A DNA stretch of 64,000 bases, taken from positions 20,047,501 to 20,111,500 of the forward strand of contig CM072803.1 of assembly GCA_037013495.1 (NCBI GenBank), read 5' to 3'. The notes under the pieces are model-generated. The model was not told the origin of the DNA and searched no databases. It was given only the letters and a program-made list of their open reading frames with translations. A program made the position numbers and the translations under genes. Shown in pieces: positions 61,640 through 64,000 of the stretch (within the stretch, counting starts at the first letter, position 1; every line of letters begins with the position of its first letter). Source of the stretch: Hippophae tibetana (taxonomy: Eukaryota; Streptophyta; Magnoliopsida; Rosales; Elaeagnaceae).

Positions 61640-64000
61640 TTCAAAATATTAAAACATGTGAGCCTTACATGAAGAACTAGTTAGTTTGTAAGATGTATAA
61701 GGGACAATTGAAGAAAAGGGAAGCATTCCTCGGCGAGAATTATATTGTGTCGCAACACACAATTTTGGTAGAAATTCACTAGGAACATAGATTATAGTGT
61801 GTTGCAGTGTGATTCGTTTAAGATATAATTTGGCATAGCTCAACATATCTTATACTATATGATAAGAACCAAGGGTTTAGGACCTAGCTAATTTCAGATT
61901 ATATAGCAAAGGGTTTCTCCACAAATCAATGGATATTACTCACCATTTTTCTGAGGAGAAAAGACGCCACAAGGAGCTGTTAATTCCTTGATAAGTCTAG
62001 CATAAATGACACCCTAACAAGTATGGATATTACTCACCACAAATGCTTGGATGCTAAACAACACCACAAAGGTTGCCAATCCCTTGATAAGTTGCTTGAA
62101 GAGGAACAAAGAGCTAGAATGAGCTCTCAAATGATCTGAATATTCAAACTTCATTCAAAATTATGTTTTACAGCAGCTGAGCTACTCTTAAAAGGATTCA
62201 AACCAACCCTAAGCTATAATACATCATAGCCCTTGATCTCATCCAAGGGTTGAAAATAAACACAGCCAAAAAGCAGAAAAGGTAGGGGAAAACATTGACC
62301 AAAATACATGGAAAAATTGGGGCAGCTGACCACAAAGCAATCCCATAAAGTATTACATCTTAACCCTTGATTTCATCCAAGGGCTGAAAAGAGAGCTACC
62401 CAAAATCAGTCCAAATGGCACTCCAAAATTGGAGTAAAACATGGGGCAACTGAGAACAAAAGAAACCCTATAAAATATTACATCTTGACCCTTGTTTCCA
62501 TCTAAGTGCTGAAATTGAAGCTGCCCAAAAAGTCCAAATGGCACAACAATGTGCCTAATTTTATTTTGCCCTAATTTCCATCATAGGATTGTCTCAATCC
62601 TTGCACTCCCAATTTAGGTTCCCTTGATTATGAATGACCTCTTGAATGATCCCATTTAAAGCCTTTTCGAGTTGTGCCTTCCTAGACCTTGTGATTGGTC
62701 CACTTGGAATTTGTAGAGCTCTATGATTCTCATCATTCCCCCTCTCTTCAAGAGGATTCGTCCTCGAATCATCACCTGCATAATCAAAAGGAGATAAATC
62801 AGAAACATTAAAAGAGGTACTAACATTATACTCACCAGAAAGATCAATTTTGTAGGCATTGTCATTGATTCGCTCAATCACTTGAAAGGCTTCATCTCCC
62901 CGAGGTTGCAACTTGGACCGTATTTTTTCAGGAAACCGTTCCTTTCTCATATGCACCCAAACCCAATCACCAGGCTCAAAAATGACTCTTCGCCTCCCTT
63001 TGTTGGCTCTGTAAGCATAATCCTTATTTCTCTTCTCAATTTGCTCATGAATGCGTTCATGGAGCTTCTTCACCGTTTCAGACTTCCTTGCACCATCTAA
63101 GTTAGTTTTCTCTGAAATAGGAATAGGTAATAAGTCCAAAGGAGTTAGTGGATTGAAACCATAAACAATTTCAAATGGAGAATGATCAGTAGTTGAATGT
63201 AAACTCCGGTTATAAGCAAATTCAACAAAAGGTAAACAATCCTCCCAATTTTTTCAAATTCCTTTTTATTACCGCCCTAAGCAACGTGGACAGAGTCCTA
63301 TTGACTACCTCAGTTTGCCCATCTGTTTGAGGGTGAGAAGTAGTTGAAAACAAGAGTTTAGTACCCATTTTAGCCCAAAGAGTTTTCCAAAAATAACTAA
63401 GGAATTTAACATCCCTATAAGACACAATGCTCCTAGGAACTCCATGAAGCCTAACAACCTCCCTAAAGAACAACTCTGCTACATTAGTCGCATCATCGGT
63501 TTTATGACATGATATAAAGTGTGCCATTTTAGAAAACCTATCTACAACCACAAAAATGGAGTCTCTACCCTTCTTAGACCTAGGTAACCCTAAAACAAAA
63601 TCCATGGAAATATCTACCCAAGGTGTGCATGGTACGGGCAAGGGAGTATATAGTCCTTGTGGTAGGACTTTGGATTTGGCTTGCTTACAAGTGATGCATC
63701 TAGAACATATTCTCCCTACATCCTTCCTTATTGTTGGCCAATAAAAATGCTCACGCAAAACATCTAAAGTCTTCTTAATTCCAAAATGCCCCATTAATCC
63801 CCTCCCATGGGCCTCCTTAATTAACAACTCACGCATGAAACATTTGGGTATACACAGTTGATTTTCTTTAAATAAATACCCATCTAATTTATAAAACTTT
63901 TCAAAGGAAGTTTTTTCACATGCATGGTAAATAGCAGAGAAGTCATCATCATTAGCATACATTTCCTTAACATATTCAAATCCTAGCAATCTAGCATTTA
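61640..64000 (-). mobile_element. Ty3/gypsy retrotransposon, 3' part, cut by the window edge
   Basis: Minus strand. The block at 63,989-63,222 is integrase: an [11 protein letters not shown] zinc-binding-type stretch and CITCKQAKS, then [27 protein letters not shown] and [19 protein letters not shown]. The block at 63,139-62,594 is the integrase C terminus (GDWVWVHMRKERFP, then FNVSDLSPF) with GPITRSRKAQLEKALNGII. This resembles chromovirus-type gypsy elements, possibly CRM-like, but I am unsure of the lineage. The likely 3' LTR lies in about 61,640-62,580, with three copies of a ttacatct-gacccttg-ttcatc-aagggctga unit. Its boundaries are unclear. One to a few breaks are evident in the visible part, which looks younger than its neighbours. 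Confidence 0.85.

Noticed and set aside
1-64000. CRISPR arrays, bacterial-style operons or a clustered defence or biosynthetic system
   Set aside because: No regularly spaced identical repeats or co-oriented functional gene cluster; the DNA is plant nuclear with isolated genes and mobile-element fossils.

Overview
The window is nuclear DNA of a flowering plant, most likely a eudicot. It is very AT-rich, its genes are split by introns, it carries many Ty1/copia and Ty3/gypsy remnants and small DNA transposons, and it holds plant-only families (NAC, CHUP1-like, ZIP6-type transporter). The species cannot be named from the sequence alone.

Four host loci look intact. (1) A five-exon CHUP1-like protein gene (27,944-32,886, +), whose second intron appears to start with GC instead of GT and whose third intron carries a TRIM element. 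(2) A two-exon gene for the 25-residue ribosomal protein eL41 (35,130-34,899, -), too short for normal ORF calling, with telo-box and site II promoter motifs. (3) A two-exon ZIP6-type metal transporter gene (42,265-39,792, -). (4) A box C/D snoRNA gene near 57,740-57,815 (-), with two guides against neighbouring sites of 18S rRNA and its own TATA/telo-box promoter. eL41 and the snoRNA both belong to ribosome biogenesis and share the telo-box signature; the other two loci show no functional link to them or to each other.

Layout: 1-3.5 kb is a broken copia element (-). 4.5-12.8 kb is an old copia element (+) carrying two copies of one non-autonomous CACTA transposon. 12.8-20.4 kb is a diverged tandem array of roughly 1-kb units, with an extra LTR and a piece of plastid trnI intron. 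20.4-21.4 kb is a broken NAC gene that runs straight into copia gag-like sequence (to 23.8 kb). 24-27.8 kb is AT-rich spacer. 27.9-42.3 kb is the gene-bearing core, with a hAT-type MITE and a PIF/Harbinger-type MITE. 44.5-47.4 kb is a gag-protease-only gypsy remnant. 48.8-49.7 kb is a third CACTA copy beside a zinc-knuckle gene fragment. 49.8-55.3 kb is the youngest-looking copia element, with both LTRs. 57.7-58.1 kb is the snoRNA locus. 59-64 kb is a pile of a copia LTR, an endogenous caulimovirid fossil and a gypsy element running off the right edge.

I saw no CRISPR array, gene cluster or multi-gene system. The most noteworthy items are the double-guide snoRNA, the hidden eL41 gene, the GC-AG intron, the nested CACTA family with dense subterminal repeats, and the tandem array feeding into a NAC/retrotransposon junction.
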